From an uncultured Paraglaciecola sp. (GTDB lineage Bacteria > Pseudomonadota > Gammaproteobacteria > Enterobacterales > Alteromonadaceae): a stretch of 64,000 nt of DNA. The DNA lies in NCBI GenBank assembly GCA_947498355.1, contig CANMKA010000002.1:1-64000 (forward strand), read 5' to 3'. The notes beneath the pieces are model-generated. The model was given only the letters and a program-made list of their open reading frames with translations, did no database searches and was not told where the DNA came from. The translations under genes and the position numbers were made by a program. Position 1 is the stretch's first letter; every line of letters begins with the position of its first letter. Positions 7,033-16,910 of the stretch are shown here, one piece after another.

Positions 7033-7347
7033 ATGATTATTCAAAACAATATAGAAAACAAATTGTTATCTCATTTTAAGCCTGAACACTTGGAAGTGAT
7101 TAACGAGAGCGCTATGCACAATGTCCCCCAAGGATCAGAAAGCCATTTTAAAGTTGTGATTGTTGCCCCAGAGTTTAAAGGAGAAAGACTGATCAATCGT
7201 CATCGTGCAGTTAATGCTGTACTTAAAGATGAGCTGGCGAATGATATTCATGCGTTAGCTTTGCATACCTACACTGAAGGAGAGTGGCAAAAATTATTTG
7301 GAGAATTTCCACGATCTCCTAATTGTTTAGGGGGCTCTAAGCAATAA
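7033..7347 (+). CDS. bolA: BolA family protein
   Basis: A 104-residue BolA protein with the typical class II KH-like fold. The strand-helix region HFKVVIVAPEFKGERLINRHRAVNAVL carries the conserved His and the RHR of the family, followed by the conserved LALHTYTEGEW. BolA proteins pair with monothiol glutaredoxins in Fe-S/iron handling and also act as morphology regulators; which applies here cannot be told. A good AGAGGA ribosome binding site precedes the ATG, and a strong terminator follows, so it is probably monocistronic. The 6756-7032 gap upstream shows no further gene. Confidence 0.93.
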   Translation: MIIQNNIENKLLSHFKPEHLEVINESAMHNVPQGSESHFKVVIVAPEFKGERLINRHRAVNAVLKDELANDIHALALHTYTEGEWQKLFGEFPRSPNCLGGSKQ

Positions 7348-7354
7348 TTTTTGT

Positions 7355-7390
7355 AGCCTTCTCGGTAGATGATTATCGAGAAGGCTTTGT
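7355..7390 (+). terminator. Intrinsic terminator after bolA
   Basis: A perfect 10-bp stem (AGCCTTCTCG / CGAGAAGGCT, 12-base loop) followed by TTGTAACTTTT. It lies just after the bolA stop codon. Confidence 0.75.
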
Positions 7391-7510
7391 AACTTTTCTG
7401 CGCATTTTCTTTTCATTTAGCCTCTTTTTTGTTAAAAACCTCCTACTCAAAAATCCCAGCTCGCTGTCTGGATTAAATCCTACGCGAATCTACCTGAACA
7501 AGAATCTAGC

Positions 7511-8047
7511 ATGCCTGTAAATCTCGCTGTCTTTTGTCAGCAAAAAATTGACACATTGCATCACTCGCTGTGCCGACTTGTGAGTTGGTTTACCTTGCTA
7601 ATGGTGATACTGACATTACTCATAGTCGTGCTTAGGTATGGTTTTAGTCTTGGCTGGATTGCCATGCAAGAGTCGGTTATGTACTTTCATGCCGCCGTGT
7701 TTATGCTCGGGGCGGCCTTTACGTTAAAGAGTAATGAGCATGTTAGGGTTGATATTTTTTATCGGCGAATGTCAGACAGAAAAAAAGCTTGGGTTGACCT
7801 ACTTGGGACGCTGTTTTTACTAATGCCCATTAATATCTTCATTTTTAGTATGAGCTTTGACTATGTGATTAAGTCTTGGTCAATTGTTGAATCTTCTCCC
7901 CAAGCTGGTGGCTTACCTCTAGTCTTCGTACTCAAGTCTTTTATTCTGCTATTTGCTTTAACTATGACGTTGCAAGGCATTGCAGAGCTCATTAAAAATA
8001 CCTTAACACTGACTGTTAGTAAGCAAAAACAGGGGCAACAAATATGA
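7511..8047 (+). CDS. TRAP transporter small permease subunit (DctQ family)
   Basis: A 178-residue membrane protein with four predicted helices (about 20-44, 57-77, 96-118 and 138-161), the standard DctQ topology. It is the small membrane subunit of a tripartite ATP-independent periplasmic transporter that imports a carboxylate using an ion gradient. Family features include the W-x-x-x-QE-x-x-x-Y segment (WIAMQESVMYFHAAVFMLGAA) and the HVRVDIFY motif. It is the first gene of a Q-M-P operon and overlaps the next gene by ATGA. Confidence 0.9.
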   Translation: MPVNLAVFCQQKIDTLHHSLCRLVSWFTLLMVILTLLIVVLRYGFSLGWIAMQESVMYFHAAVFMLGAAFTLKSNEHVRVDIFYRRMSDRKKAWVDLLGTLFLLMPINIFIFSMSFDYVIKSWSIVESSPQAGGLPLVFVLKSFILLFALTMTLQGIAELIKNTLTLTVSKQKQGQQI

Positions 8048-9414
8048 TGGAATATATGTCACTCTTACTATTTTTGGCTGTGTGTGGAGTGTTGCTTTTA
8101 GGTTATCCCGTCGCCTATTCGCTAGCTGGGACTGCTATTTTTTTTGCTGGTATTGGCATGCTTACAGGCCATTTTGAAGCTGCATATTTGCACGCTTTGC
8201 CAAGTCGCCTGTACGGTATAGTGACCAATCAAACTTTAATTGCTGTGCCCTTGTTTGTTTTTATGGGCGTGGTCTTAGAAAAATCAAAAGTGGCCGAAAA
8301 CCTGCTAAACGCTATGACCCAATTGTTTGGTCAGTATCGGGGTGGTTTGGCTATTTCGGTGATATTGGTGGGAGCCCTACTTGCCGCTAGCACTGGGATT
8401 GTTGGCGCCACAGTCGTGACCATGGGCTTGCTATCTCTTCCGACTATGCTCAAACAGGGCTATGCGCCGAGTTTTGCTTGCGGCAGTATTTGTGCAACAG
8501 GGACCTTAGGGCAAATCATTCCACCTTCTATTGCATTAGTGTTACTTGGAGATGTGCTATCTAGTGCATATCAAAAGGCCCAGCTTGATATGGGGATATT
8601 CTCTCCAGAGTCTGTGTCTGTAGGTGATTTGTTTGTGGGGGCATTAGTCCCTGGCTTGATTTTAGTGTCTTTGTATTTGTTTTACGTTGTGGGTGTAACT
8701 TGGTTGCAGCCCCATAAGGTTCCGAAAGTCGCACCCGCTAAATCGAGTATCTCGTTTGGCGCGTTGGCTGCTGCACTGTTTCCTCCCTTGCTATTAATTT
8801 TGTTAGTGTTGGGTGCAATATTGGGCGGTTTTGCAACGCCTACCGAAGCTGCTGGTGTAGGCGCGGCTGGCGCTTTAATACTTGCTCTTATTCAAAAACA
8901 GCTGTCATTCGATAAGTTGAAAGACGTGATGATGAGCACCACAAAAGTGACGTCTATGGTATTTTTGATACTCATAGGAGCGTCGATTTTTTCTTTAGTT
9001 TTTCGTGGCTACGGAGGTGAGGAGCTTATTGAACAGGTGTTTTCTGGTCTACCCGGAGGCGCATTTTCGGCCATTTTATTAGTGATGGTAGTGATTTTTA
9101 TACTGGGCTTTATTCTCGATTTTATCGAAATTACCTTTGTCGTTGTGCCATTGGTTGCACCAGTTTTGCTGGCGATGGGCATTGACCCTATTTGGTTAGG
9201 CATTATGATAGCGGTCAATTTGCAAACATCGTTTTTAACCCCGCCATTTGGATTTGCATTGTTTTATTTGCGAGGCGTTGCGCCTAAGTCGATTAAAACA
9301 GCCGAAATATATAAAGGTGTTATACCCTTTATTGGTATTCAAATACTGTTGCTGGTGGCAATGGCGATATGGCCGAATCTAGTGACTTGGCTACCCGAAA
9401 CTCTATATGGTTAA
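8044..9414 (+). CDS. TRAP transporter large permease subunit (DctM family)
   Basis: A 456-residue polytopic membrane protein (about 12 helices) of the DctM/ion transporter superfamily. It forms the substrate channel and couples uptake to a sodium or proton gradient. Conserved signatures include GYPVAYSLAG near the N terminus, GATVVTMGLLSLPTMLKQGY, GQIIPPSIALVLLGD and NLQTSFLTPPFGFALFYLRG near the C terminus. The large insert around residues 170-200 is of the size seen in the keto-acid/mannitol-type subgroup. The start overlaps the dctQ stop (ATGA), and its own stop overlaps the start of the binding-protein gene, implying tight translational coupling. A sodium-dependent TRAP system would fit a cell that runs Nqr. 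Confidence 0.93.
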   Translation: MMEYMSLLLFLAVCGVLLLGYPVAYSLAGTAIFFAGIGMLTGHFEAAYLHALPSRLYGIVTNQTLIAVPLFVFMGVVLEKSKVAENLLNAMTQLFGQYRGGLAISVILVGALLAASTGIVGATVVTMGLLSLPTMLKQGYAPSFACGSICATGTLGQIIPPSIALVLLGDVLSSAYQKAQLDMGIFSPESVSVGDLFVGALVPGLILVSLYLFYVVGVTWLQPHKVPKVAPAKSSISFGALAAALFPPLLLILLVLGAILGGFATPTEAAGVGAAGALILALIQKQLSFDKLKDVMMSTTKVTSMVFLILIGASIFSLVFRGYGGEELIEQVFSGLPGGAFSAILLVMVVIFILGFILDFIEITFVVVPLVAPVLLAMGIDPIWLGIMIAVNLQTSFLTPPFGFALFYLRGVAPKSIKTAEIYKGVIPFIGIQILLLVAMAIWPNLVTWLPETLYG

Positions 9415-10531
9415 ATTATTTATGACTAACAACAGGTTTTCTTTCAGTATTCACGGGTGCCTATTCGCCCTTAGCTTGGTATTAATGGCATGTGGCGGCG
9501 CAGAACAGCAAGAACAAGGCGCGGTCGAGCCTCAAAAGCAATACAAGTGGAAAATGGTCACGTCTTGGCCTAAAAATTTTCCAGGCTTGGGTAAAGCGCC
9601 AGAGACCTTTGCGCAATACGTGAATAAAATGTCTGCAGGTAGGCTCACGGTTAAGGTATACGGGGCGGGTGAGTTGGTACCTGGATTTGAAGTGTTTGAC
9701 GCTGTTTCGCAAGGTACGGTTCAGATGGGACATTCAGGCGCCTATTATTGGAAAGGTAAATCGGCTGCGACGCAACTTTTTACCACAATTCCTTTTGGCA
9801 TGAATGCCCAAGAGACCAATGCTTGGTTGCATTATGGTGGCGGAATAGAGCTATGGCGCGAAGTGTATAAACCTTTTGGTTTAATTCCCTTTGCTGGTGG
9901 GAATACAGGCGTGCAATTAGCGGGATGGTTTAAAAAAGAAATTAACAGCATTGATGATATTCAGGGCCTAAAAATGCGTATTCCTGGATTAGGCGGCGAA
10001 GTCTTTAAGAAGCTAGGCGGTATACCTATTGCCTTGACGGGTGGTGAGTTGTTTACGTCTTTACAGTCTGGTGCTATCGATGCCACTGAGTGGGTGGGGC
10101 CATACAATGATTTGGCCTTTGGTTTGTATAAGGCAGCCGATTACTACTACTACTCAGGTTGGCATGAACCCGGTCCAACTTTGGAATTTATTGTTAATGT
10201 ACAGGCTTTTTCTGCATTGCCAGAAGATTTACAGGCTATAGTTGAGGTCGCGACTCGTGCAGTAAATCAAGACATGCTAGACGAATACACGGCACGAAAT
10301 AACGAAGCCATGGTGGCGCTGCAAGAGAAACATAAGGTCGATATGCGTCCATTGCCGGCAGATGTGATGACAGCATTAAGAGATGCTTCGCAGGTAGTGA
10401 TGCAAGAGCAAGCTGCCGCTGATCCTATGTTTAATAAGGTCTACCAGTCGTATTCGAGTTTTCAGCAAAAAGTTCAACAATATCATCGTATTTCAGAGAT
10501 GGAGTATTATTTGAATCGTGCTGGTAAGTAG
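9407..10531 (+). CDS. TRAP transporter substrate-binding lipoprotein (TakP-like, DctP family)
   Basis: A 374-residue periplasmic solute receptor. The N terminus is a lipoprotein signal peptide with lipobox LMAC (Cys29 if the first ATG is used), so it is probably anchored in a membrane rather than free. The mature part follows the TakP-type pattern: W-K-M-V-T-S-W-P-x-x-F-P-G-L-G, a YWKGKS segment, GLKMRIPGLGGEVFKKLGG, and the ligand-binding stretch ELFTSLQSGAIDATEWVGPY. Characterised relatives bind 2-oxo acids or lactate; the substrate here is inference. The ATG at 9407 overlaps the dctM stop; ATG 9422 is an alternative. A strong hairpin follows the gene. Confidence 0.9.
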   Translation: MVKLFMTNNRFSFSIHGCLFALSLVLMACGGAEQQEQGAVEPQKQYKWKMVTSWPKNFPGLGKAPETFAQYVNKMSAGRLTVKVYGAGELVPGFEVFDAVSQGTVQMGHSGAYYWKGKSAATQLFTTIPFGMNAQETNAWLHYGGGIELWREVYKPFGLIPFAGGNTGVQLAGWFKKEINSIDDIQGLKMRIPGLGGEVFKKLGGIPIALTGGELFTSLQSGAIDATEWVGPYNDLAFGLYKAADYYYYSGWHEPGPTLEFIVNVQAFSALPEDLQAIVEVATRAVNQDMLDEYTARNNEAMVALQEKHKVDMRPLPADVMTALRDASQVVMQEQAAADPMFNKVYQSYSSFQQKVQQYHRISEMEYYLNRAGK

Positions 10532-10557
10532 CAATCAGCAATACAAACTTTGACCGA

Positions 10558-10592
10558 CTTGAGGCGCTTTGTAGTATGCAAAGCTCCTCAAG
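10558..10592 (+). terminator. Hairpin between the TRAP operon and fabV
   Basis: CTTGAGGCGCTTTG (10558-10571) pairs with CAAAGCTCCTCAAG (10579-10592) with one mismatch. No U-tract follows, so it may be a weak terminator or an mRNA-stabilising hairpin at the 3' end of the TRAP transcript. Confidence 0.5.
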
Positions 10593-10629
10593 CCAGTTAG
10601 CAATTAACGTTTAGAAATAGGAATTTTTT

Positions 10630-11808
10630 ATGGTTATTAAGCCGAAAATTAGAGGCTTTATTTGTACTAATGCCCACCCTGTTGGGTGTGCTGCCAGTGT
10701 TCAGCAACAGATTGATTATGTTAAAGCGCAAGGTGCAATTGATAATCCACCTAAAAACGTACTAGTGCTTGGGTGTTCAACGGGTTACGGTTTGGCTTCG
10801 CGAATTGTCTCTGCGTTTGGCGGGGGAGCTAATACCTTAGGCGTGTGTTTTGAAAAAGCACCAACCGAACGTAAGACCGGAACTGCTGGTTGGTACAACA
10901 CGGCTGGATTTCATGCTAAAGCTAAAGATGCAGGTTTGTACGCTAAAACGTTAAATGGCGATGCGTTTTCTGACGAAATGAAGCAGCAAGTAATTGAAAC
11001 GTTAAAAGCTGATATGGGTAAAGTTGATTTAGTTATCTATAGTTTGGCATCGCCTAGAAGAACAGATCCTAAAACGGGCGACGTGTATAAATCTACCTTA
11101 AAGCCTGTTGGCAGCGCGTATACCACTAAAACCTATGATACAGATAAAGATTTGGTACACGATATTTCTTTAGAGCCGGCTAACGAAGAAGAAATTGCCA
11201 ACACCATAAAGGTTATGGGTGGCGAAGATTGGGAGCTTTGGTTAGAAGCACTCAGCGAAGCAGATCTATTAGCGGACAAGTGCAAAACCACGGCTTACAC
11301 TTACGTGGGCAAAGAATTAACTTGGCCAATTTACGGACAAGCAACCATAGGTAAAGCAAAGGAAGACTTGGATCGTGCAGCCAAGGCTATTGTTAGCGCC
11401 AATGCTGATAAAAACGTCCAAGCCTATGTATCTTCTTTAAAAGCTTTAGTAACACAAGCTAGTTCAGCTATTCCAGTAATGCCTCTGTATATCTCTTTGA
11501 TTTATAAAGTCATGAAAGAAGAAGGTACACACCAAGGGTGTATCGAGCAAATCTATGATTTGTTTGCCGAAAAATTGAGTCAAGCGCAGCCAGAAGTGGA
11601 TGAGCACGGGCGTTTGTATATGAATGGCAAAGAAACCAATGATGCAACCCAAGCAAAAATAAAAGCGTTATGGGATCAAGTTTCTCAAGAAAATTTTCAT
11701 GAGTTAAGTGATTACGCTGGCTATCATCACGAATTTTTGCGTTTATTTGGTTTTGATTTAGAAAATGTTGATTATGATGCTGATGTAAGCCCTCTAGCTG
11801 AGTGGTAA
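10630..11808 (+). CDS. fabV: trans-2-enoyl-ACP/CoA reductase FabV
   Basis: A 392-residue NADH-dependent enoyl reductase that performs the last step of each fatty-acid elongation cycle. FabV is a large SDR-like enzyme of about 400 residues. The cofactor loop (VLVLGCSTGYGLASRI, residues 44-59) and the FabV-type active site Tyr235-x8-Lys244 (in YGQATIGKAK) are both visible. The C-terminal extension ending FGFDLENVDYDADVSPLAEW is complete. FabV enzymes are naturally less sensitive to triclosan than FabI. The gene stands alone: a hairpin precedes it and a terminator follows. Confidence 0.96.
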   Translation: MVIKPKIRGFICTNAHPVGCAASVQQQIDYVKAQGAIDNPPKNVLVLGCSTGYGLASRIVSAFGGGANTLGVCFEKAPTERKTGTAGWYNTAGFHAKAKDAGLYAKTLNGDAFSDEMKQQVIETLKADMGKVDLVIYSLASPRRTDPKTGDVYKSTLKPVGSAYTTKTYDTDKDLVHDISLEPANEEEIANTIKVMGGEDWELWLEALSEADLLADKCKTTAYTYVGKELTWPIYGQATIGKAKEDLDRAAKAIVSANADKNVQAYVSSLKALVTQASSAIPVMPLYISLIYKVMKEEGTHQGCIEQIYDLFAEKLSQAQPEVDEHGRLYMNGKETNDATQAKIKALWDQVSQENFHELSDYAGYHHEFLRLFGFDLENVDYDADVSPLAEW

Positions 11809-11851
11809 ACAAAGCGTAACCAACTGAATTAATGCCAGAGTTTAAGTGATT

Positions 11852-11888
11852 AAAAAAAGCTGATGATAAAGGTTCATCGGTTTTTTTG
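11852..11888 (+). terminator. Intrinsic terminator after fabV
   Basis: CTGATGA pairs with TCATCGG (one G-U) around a TAAAGGT loop. The stem is flanked by an A-run upstream and a T-run of seven downstream. Confidence 0.8.
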
Positions 11889-12327
11889 TTTTTTATTACT
11901 CGAAAATTTAAGTCTTTGCGTAACTAGTAAGTAACCAGAGTTTAGGTTAATGCATGTTTTTCAATAGAGTTGGTTTTTACCCCGTCGCTAACTTTGACTT
12001 CTCGCGACAACCTTCTATAACTCGTTATGTCCATAAAAAATAAGCTCAAACAATAAATTGCATGGAAGATCGCCCTTGGTTAATGTTAAAATCCCAAGGC
12101 TAAATCAGGGGCTTTCAAGTTTTTGATGGTTTGGCTGTCTCAAAACAACCATTTTAAGTATGTTTAAAAGTAGCTTTCTAGGGGAGTAGACCTTTAGTTT
12201 GGCTTTTTTATTACGACCATTAACCAATTTAATACACATGACCACTGGGCTTTTGTCGTTTCCGGTTTTGATTTAGACGAAGAGTCTAATGGTGCTGTGT
12301 TTTAATTTTAGAGTAGTGCTATTGCGT
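11889..12327 (+). promoter_or_regulatory. Long leader region of the nqr operon
   Basis: About 440 bases without a credible gene precede nqrA. The only structure I see is a short possible hairpin (CCTTGG/CCAAGG, near 12074-12100). The promoter of the nqr operon must lie here, but I cannot pin it down, and I see no known riboswitch. Confidence 0.4.
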
Positions 12328-13668
12328 ATGATAAAAATCACGAAAGGGTTAGACCTCCCTATTCAGGGAGCGCCACAACAGACCATTCAAGAGGGTAATT
12401 CGGTAACACGTGTTGCTATCTTGGGTGAAGAATATGTCGGCATGCGTCCGACAATGCACGTTCAGGTTGGAGATTCTGTAAAGAAAGGCCAAATTCTTTT
12501 TGAAGATAAAAAGAATTCAGGCGTTAAATTTACGGCCCCTGCTGCTGGTAGCGTTGTAGAAGTTAACCGAGGAGCAAAACGTGTTTTGCAATCGGTTGTT
12601 ATTCAAGTTGAAGGGGATGAAAGTGAAGAATTTGCAAAACATGCAAGTGCTGACCTGTCCTCTCTTGAGCGTGCTCAGGTCGAACAGACCTTAGTTGACT
12701 CAGGTATGTGGACTGCTATCAGAACTCGTCCATTTAGCCGAGCGCCCAAACTAGGCTCGACACCTAGCTCAATTTTTGTAAGCGTAATGGATACCAATCC
12801 ATTGGCAGCCGACCCTCAGGTTGTGATTGCCGAGCGTAGCCAAGATTTTATTGACGGACTCAACGTAATTAGTCGTTTGACTGATGGTTCGGTTTTCGTA
12901 AATAAGGCTCCAGGTGCAGAAATTGCGACAGGTAACGCTAATGTCCAAGTTAACGAATTTGCTGGAGCGCATCCTGCTGGTTTGGTAGGTACGCATATTC
13001 ACTTTTTAGACTCTGCAGGCCAAGGCAAAACTGTGTGGCATGTTGGTTATCAAGACGTGTTGGCAATCGGTAGTTTGTTCACTACAGGTCAACTAGATAA
13101 CCGTCGCGTCGTCGCATTGGCTGGTCCAGTCGTTAATAAGCCTCGCTTAGTCAGAACTGTGATTGGTGCTGACCTTGCTGAATTGACAAAAGGCGAATTG
13201 GCCGCAGGTCAATTACGTGTGGTGTCTGGCTCTGTGTTACAAGGTACTAATGCACACGGCGTGCATGGTTATCTTGGGCGCTTCCACACGCAGGTCTCTG
13301 TTTTGGTTGAAGACCGTGAAAAAGAGTTTTTCGGTTGGATTAAACCAGGCAGCAATCAGCATTCGATTACGCGTGCCTATTTGGGACACTTAAGTCCGAA
13401 AAAACTATTCAACATGACAACGACTACAAATGGTTCTGACCGTTCTATGGTGCCAATTGGCAACTATGAGCGCGTAATGCCACTTGATATTTTACCCACG
13501 TTATTGCTCAGGGATTTACTCTCTGGAGATACAGATGGCGCACAAACATTAGGTTGTTTGGAGCTAGACGAGGAAGACTTAGCTTTATGTACGTATGTTT
13601 GCCCAGGTAAATATAACTACGGTCCAGTATTACGTGATTGTTTAGACCAAATTGAGAAAGAGGGTTAA
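12328..13668 (+). CDS. nqrA: Na+-translocating NADH:quinone reductase subunit A
   Basis: A 446-residue NqrA, the length of the Vibrio protein. The frame is open from 12289, but ATG 12328 gives the family N terminus [12 protein letters not shown] and is chosen. NqrA is the membrane-associated cytoplasmic subunit that contributes to the quinone site. The N-terminal lipoyl-like fold ([21 protein letters not shown]) and the C-terminal acidic-cysteine stretch ([22 protein letters not shown]) match the family. It opens the nqrABCDEF operon; nqrB follows after two bases. Confidence 0.97.
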   Translation: MIKITKGLDLPIQGAPQQTIQEGNSVTRVAILGEEYVGMRPTMHVQVGDSVKKGQILFEDKKNSGVKFTAPAAGSVVEVNRGAKRVLQSVVIQVEGDESEEFAKHASADLSSLERAQVEQTLVDSGMWTAIRTRPFSRAPKLGSTPSSIFVSVMDTNPLAADPQVVIAERSQDFIDGLNVISRLTDGSVFVNKAPGAEIATGNANVQVNEFAGAHPAGLVGTHIHFLDSAGQGKTVWHVGYQDVLAIGSLFTTGQLDNRRVVALAGPVVNKPRLVRTVIGADLAELTKGELAAGQLRVVSGSVLQGTNAHGVHGYLGRFHTQVSVLVEDREKEFFGWIKPGSNQHSITRAYLGHLSPKKLFNMTTTTNGSDRSMVPIGNYERVMPLDILPTLLLRDLLSGDTDGAQTLGCLELDEEDLALCTYVCPGKYNYGPVLRDCLDQIEKEG

Positions 13669-13670
13669 TC

Positions 13671-14888
13671 ATGGGATTAAAAGCATATTTAGAAAAAATC
13701 GAACCAGATTTTGAACCTGGTGGTAAGCACGAAAAGTGGTATGCCCTTTACGAAGCTGCGGCAACTATTTTTTACACCCCAGGAAAAGTGAACAAATCTA
13801 GTACGCACGTTAAAGACAGTATCGACTTAAAACGTATCATGATATTTGTGTGGATGGCGACATTCCCAGCTATGTTTTTCGGCATGTACAATATTGGCTT
13901 GCAAGCACAAGAAGCGATTATTGGTGGTGCAGTTTGGTCAGACACAGCAACAGCCTTTTGGCAAGCTGGTCTGTTTCAATCTTTAGGCGGTGAAATCAAT
14001 GCCGGCACAACTTGGTCGGGCTTGATGTTATACGGGGCATGCTTCTTCTTGCCTATATACGTGACTGTATTTGCAGTTGGTGGCTTCTGGGAAGTGCTTT
14101 TTGCTTCTGTGCGCAAGCACGAAGTAAACGAGGGCTTCTTTGTGACCTCGATTCTGTTTGCTCTGACTCTACCTGCGACTATTCCTTTGTGGCAAGCTGC
14201 ATTGGGTATCACTTTTGGTGTAGTTATCGCTAAAGAGATTTTTGGTGGAACAGGCAGAAACTTCTTAAACCCAGCCTTATCAGGCCGTGCGTTTTTATAT
14301 TTTGCTTATCCAGCACAAATTTCTGGTGACTCAATTTGGGTCGCAGCAGATGGCTATTCAGGTGCAACTGCGCTAAGCCAAGCTGCATCTGGCAGTATCA
14401 CTGATTGGAGTATCAATCCACAGTGGTGGGATGCGTTTTACGGCACTATTCAAGGTTCGGCAGGTGAGGTGTCAACCCTTGCTATTGCACTGGGCGGTTT
14501 GTTCTTAATTTATATGAGAATCGCGTCTTGGCGTATCGTGTTGGGTGTGTTGCTAGGTGGCGCGGCATTTAGTTTATTGCTTAATTTAGTAGGCAGTTCG
14601 ACCAACCCAATGTTTGCTATGCCTTGGTACTGGCATTTAGTCACGGGTGGATTTGCGTTTGGTATGTTCTTTATGGCTACTGACCCAGTTTCTGCATCCT
14701 TCACTAATCAAGGTAAGTGGGCATACGGCATTATGATTGGTGCTATGTGTGTAATGATCCGAGTAATCAACCCAGCTTTCCCTGAAGGCATGATGTTGGC
14801 GATTCTATTTGCTAACTTGTGGGCTCCTCTATTCGATTATTTTGTAGCTCAAAAGAATATTAAACGGAGGGTCGCACGTGTCGGCTAA
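13671..14888 (+). CDS. nqrB: Na+-translocating NADH:quinone reductase subunit B
   Basis: A 405-residue integral membrane subunit of the NqrB/RnfD family with about ten helices. It carries a covalently bound FMN on the threonine of the SGAT motif, seen in [13 protein letters not shown], and binds riboflavin; it is thought to form the sodium channel. The N-terminal cytoplasmic arm ([16 protein letters not shown]) is typical. Its 3' end overlaps the GTG of nqrC by 11 bases. FMN attachment needs ApbE, encoded at 18218. Confidence 0.97.
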   Translation: MGLKAYLEKIEPDFEPGGKHEKWYALYEAAATIFYTPGKVNKSSTHVKDSIDLKRIMIFVWMATFPAMFFGMYNIGLQAQEAIIGGAVWSDTATAFWQAGLFQSLGGEINAGTTWSGLMLYGACFFLPIYVTVFAVGGFWEVLFASVRKHEVNEGFFVTSILFALTLPATIPLWQAALGITFGVVIAKEIFGGTGRNFLNPALSGRAFLYFAYPAQISGDSIWVAADGYSGATALSQAASGSITDWSINPQWWDAFYGTIQGSAGEVSTLAIALGGLFLIYMRIASWRIVLGVLLGGAAFSLLLNLVGSSTNPMFAMPWYWHLVTGGFAFGMFFMATDPVSASFTNQGKWAYGIMIGAMCVMIRVINPAFPEGMMLAILFANLWAPLFDYFVAQKNIKRRVARVG

Positions 14889-15636
14889 AAAAGAGACTTT
14901 AGGAAAAACCGTTGGTGTGGTTGTCGCGGTATGTTTAGTTTGTTCAATTATTGTATCGGGTTCAGCTGTAGGCTTGCGCTCGTTGCAGCAAACTAACGCG
15001 GCACTAGATAAGCAATCAAATATTATTGAAGCTGCTGGATTGATGGATAAGGCACAAGGTGATATTGCTGCTACCTTCGATAAGTATGTCGAAGAGAAAT
15101 ATGTTGATTTATCAACAGGTGAATACGTAGAAAAGCCTAGTGAAAACTACGACATGTACAAAGCAGCTAAAGATCCTAACTACACAGTTAAGGTCGAAGG
15201 CAGCAATGTTGGTTTTCAGCAACGCGCATCTATCGCTGCAATTTATGTGGTAAAAGATGACCAAGGCAAAGTAGACCGTATCATTTTACCCGTTCACGGT
15301 AGTGGACTATGGGACCTTATGTATGGTTTCTTAGCCATTGATTCTGACGGTAACACCGTACGTGAATTGGTTTACTACAACCAAAAAGAAACGCCAGGAT
15401 TGGGTGGCGAAATCCAAAACCCTAGCTGGAAAGCTAAATGGAGTGGCAAAAAACTATACGAAGATGGCGAAGTCGCTATTCAAGTTAAGAAAAACGCTAA
15501 TCCGTCTGACCCTTACGCTGTTGATGCCTTATCTGGGGCAACATTAACAAGTAACGGTGTTCAGAATACTTTGACTTATTGGTTGGGTGAAAATGGCTAT
15601 GGGCCTTACCTGAAAAACCAGAGCTGGAAATCGTAA
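14878..15636 (+). CDS. nqrC: Na+-translocating NADH:quinone reductase subunit C
   Basis: A 252-residue subunit with a single N-terminal membrane helix (residues about 10-34) and a periplasmic FMN-binding domain. The covalent flavin site is the threonine of SGAT ([15 protein letters not shown]), modified by ApbE. The conserved [10 protein letters not shown] and ETPGLGGEI segments are present. The GTG start at 14878 overlaps nqrB and follows GGAGG (14865-14869), a strong ribosome binding site inside nqrB. Confidence 0.97.
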   Translation: MSAKKETLGKTVGVVVAVCLVCSIIVSGSAVGLRSLQQTNAALDKQSNIIEAAGLMDKAQGDIAATFDKYVEEKYVDLSTGEYVEKPSENYDMYKAAKDPNYTVKVEGSNVGFQQRASIAAIYVVKDDQGKVDRIILPVHGSGLWDLMYGFLAIDSDGNTVRELVYYNQKETPGLGGEIQNPSWKAKWSGKKLYEDGEVAIQVKKNANPSDPYAVDALSGATLTSNGVQNTLTYWLGENGYGPYLKNQSWKS

Positions 15637-15648
15637 GGGGTTTACACT

Positions 15649-16281
15649 ATGGCTGACGTAAAAGAAATGAAAAAGGTATTGTTTGGACCCGTTCTAGACA
15701 ATAACCCAATCGCACTGCAAGTTTTGGGCGTATGTTCAGCGCTTGCTATCACAACTAAGTTAGAAACTGCTTTGGTAATGTCGTTGGCATTGACCTCAGT
15801 ATGTGCGTTTTCTAGTTTATTTATCTCGTTAATTCGTAAGCAAATACCTTCAAGTGTGCGGATTATTATTCAAATGACGATTATTGCGTCTTTGGTAATC
15901 GTGGTAGACCAAATCCTTAAGGCATATTCTTACGAGATTTCAAAACAGCTATCTGTTTTCGTTGGGCTTATCATTACCAACTGTATCGTTATGGGACGTG
16001 CAGAAGCTTACGCAATGAAGAGTCCACCTATGATGTCTTTGCTAGACGGATTAGGTAATGGCCTAGGCTATTCTATGGTGTTAATTATTATTGGTACCAT
16101 TAAAGAGTTGTTTGGCTTTGGAACAATTCTGGGTTTCCCTGTGTTTGAGTTGGTTCAGAATGGTGGTTGGTACCAAGGTAATGGCCTATTGATTTTGCCT
16201 TTCAGCTCGTTCTTTTTAATTGGTGGATTGATCTGGGCTATTCGTACCATACGTCCAGCACAAGTAGAGCCGAAGGAGTAA
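15649..16281 (+). CDS. nqrD: Na+-translocating NADH:quinone reductase subunit D
   Basis: A 210-residue membrane subunit of the NqrD/RnfE family with about six helices. NqrD and NqrE are inverted homologues that together coordinate an iron centre through one Cys pair each; here Cys appear in VCSALAITT and [12 protein letters not shown]. The latter stretch is the family signature. Spacing to nqrC is 12 bases and to nqrE 3 bases. NqrM, at 19259, is needed for inserting the iron. Confidence 0.97.
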   Translation: MADVKEMKKVLFGPVLDNNPIALQVLGVCSALAITTKLETALVMSLALTSVCAFSSLFISLIRKQIPSSVRIIIQMTIIASLVIVVDQILKAYSYEISKQLSVFVGLIITNCIVMGRAEAYAMKSPPMMSLLDGLGNGLGYSMVLIIIGTIKELFGFGTILGFPVFELVQNGGWYQGNGLLILPFSSFFLIGGLIWAIRTIRPAQVEPKE

Positions 16282-16284
16282 ATC

Positions 16285-16893
16285 GTGGAACATTATTTAA
16301 GTATTTTTATTAAGTCTGTTTTCATTGAAAATATGGCCCTATCTCTGTTCTTAGGGATGTGTACTTTCTTGGCAGTATCAAAGAAAGTAAAAACCTCTAT
16401 GGGCTTAGGTGTTGCGGTTATTGTGGTATTGGGTATCTCTGTACCGGTCAACCAAATCATATTCGTTAATATCTTGGCTCCTGGTGCATTAGCTTGGGCG
16501 GGTTTCCCGAATGCTGATTTGAGCTTTTTGAGCTTCTTAACGTTTATCGGGGTTATCGCGGCTTTAGTGCAAATTTTGGAGATGAGCTTAGATAAGTTCT
16601 TCCCCGCTTTGTACAACGCATTAGGGATCTTTTTGCCTCTTATAACCGTAAACTGTGCAATATTCGGTGGTGTTGCGTTTGCTGTACAACGTGAATATAA
16701 CCTGTCTGAAAGTTTGGTTTATGGTATTGGTAGCGGCTTAGGTTGGGCTATTGCAATCACGCTTCTTGCTGCTGTACGTGAAAAACTTAAGTACGCAGAT
16801 ATGCCAGATGGTGTTAGAGGGCTTGGTTCAGTCTTTATGATTGCTGGCTTGATGGCGTTGGGCTTCCAATCATTTACCGGCATCGCGCTGTAG
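16285..16893 (+). CDS. nqrE: Na+-translocating NADH:quinone reductase subunit E
   Basis: A 202-residue membrane subunit of the NqrDE/RnfAE family with six helices, starting at GTG 16285 after AAGGAG. It shares the intramembrane iron centre with NqrD; the conserved cysteines lie in [12 protein letters not shown] and [14 protein letters not shown]. The conserved [14 protein letters not shown] start is complete. Confidence 0.97.
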   Translation: MEHYLSIFIKSVFIENMALSLFLGMCTFLAVSKKVKTSMGLGVAVIVVLGISVPVNQIIFVNILAPGALAWAGFPNADLSFLSFLTFIGVIAALVQILEMSLDKFFPALYNALGIFLPLITVNCAIFGGVAFAVQREYNLSESLVYGIGSGLGWAIAITLLAAVREKLKYADMPDGVRGLGSVFMIAGLMALGFQSFTGIAL

Positions 16894-16910
16894 CTAGGTA
16901 GGAGTATTTT

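Noticed and set aside
11889..12327. Sodium-responsive riboswitch before nqrA
   Set aside because: Long leader, but no recognisable conserved core; only a short hairpin.
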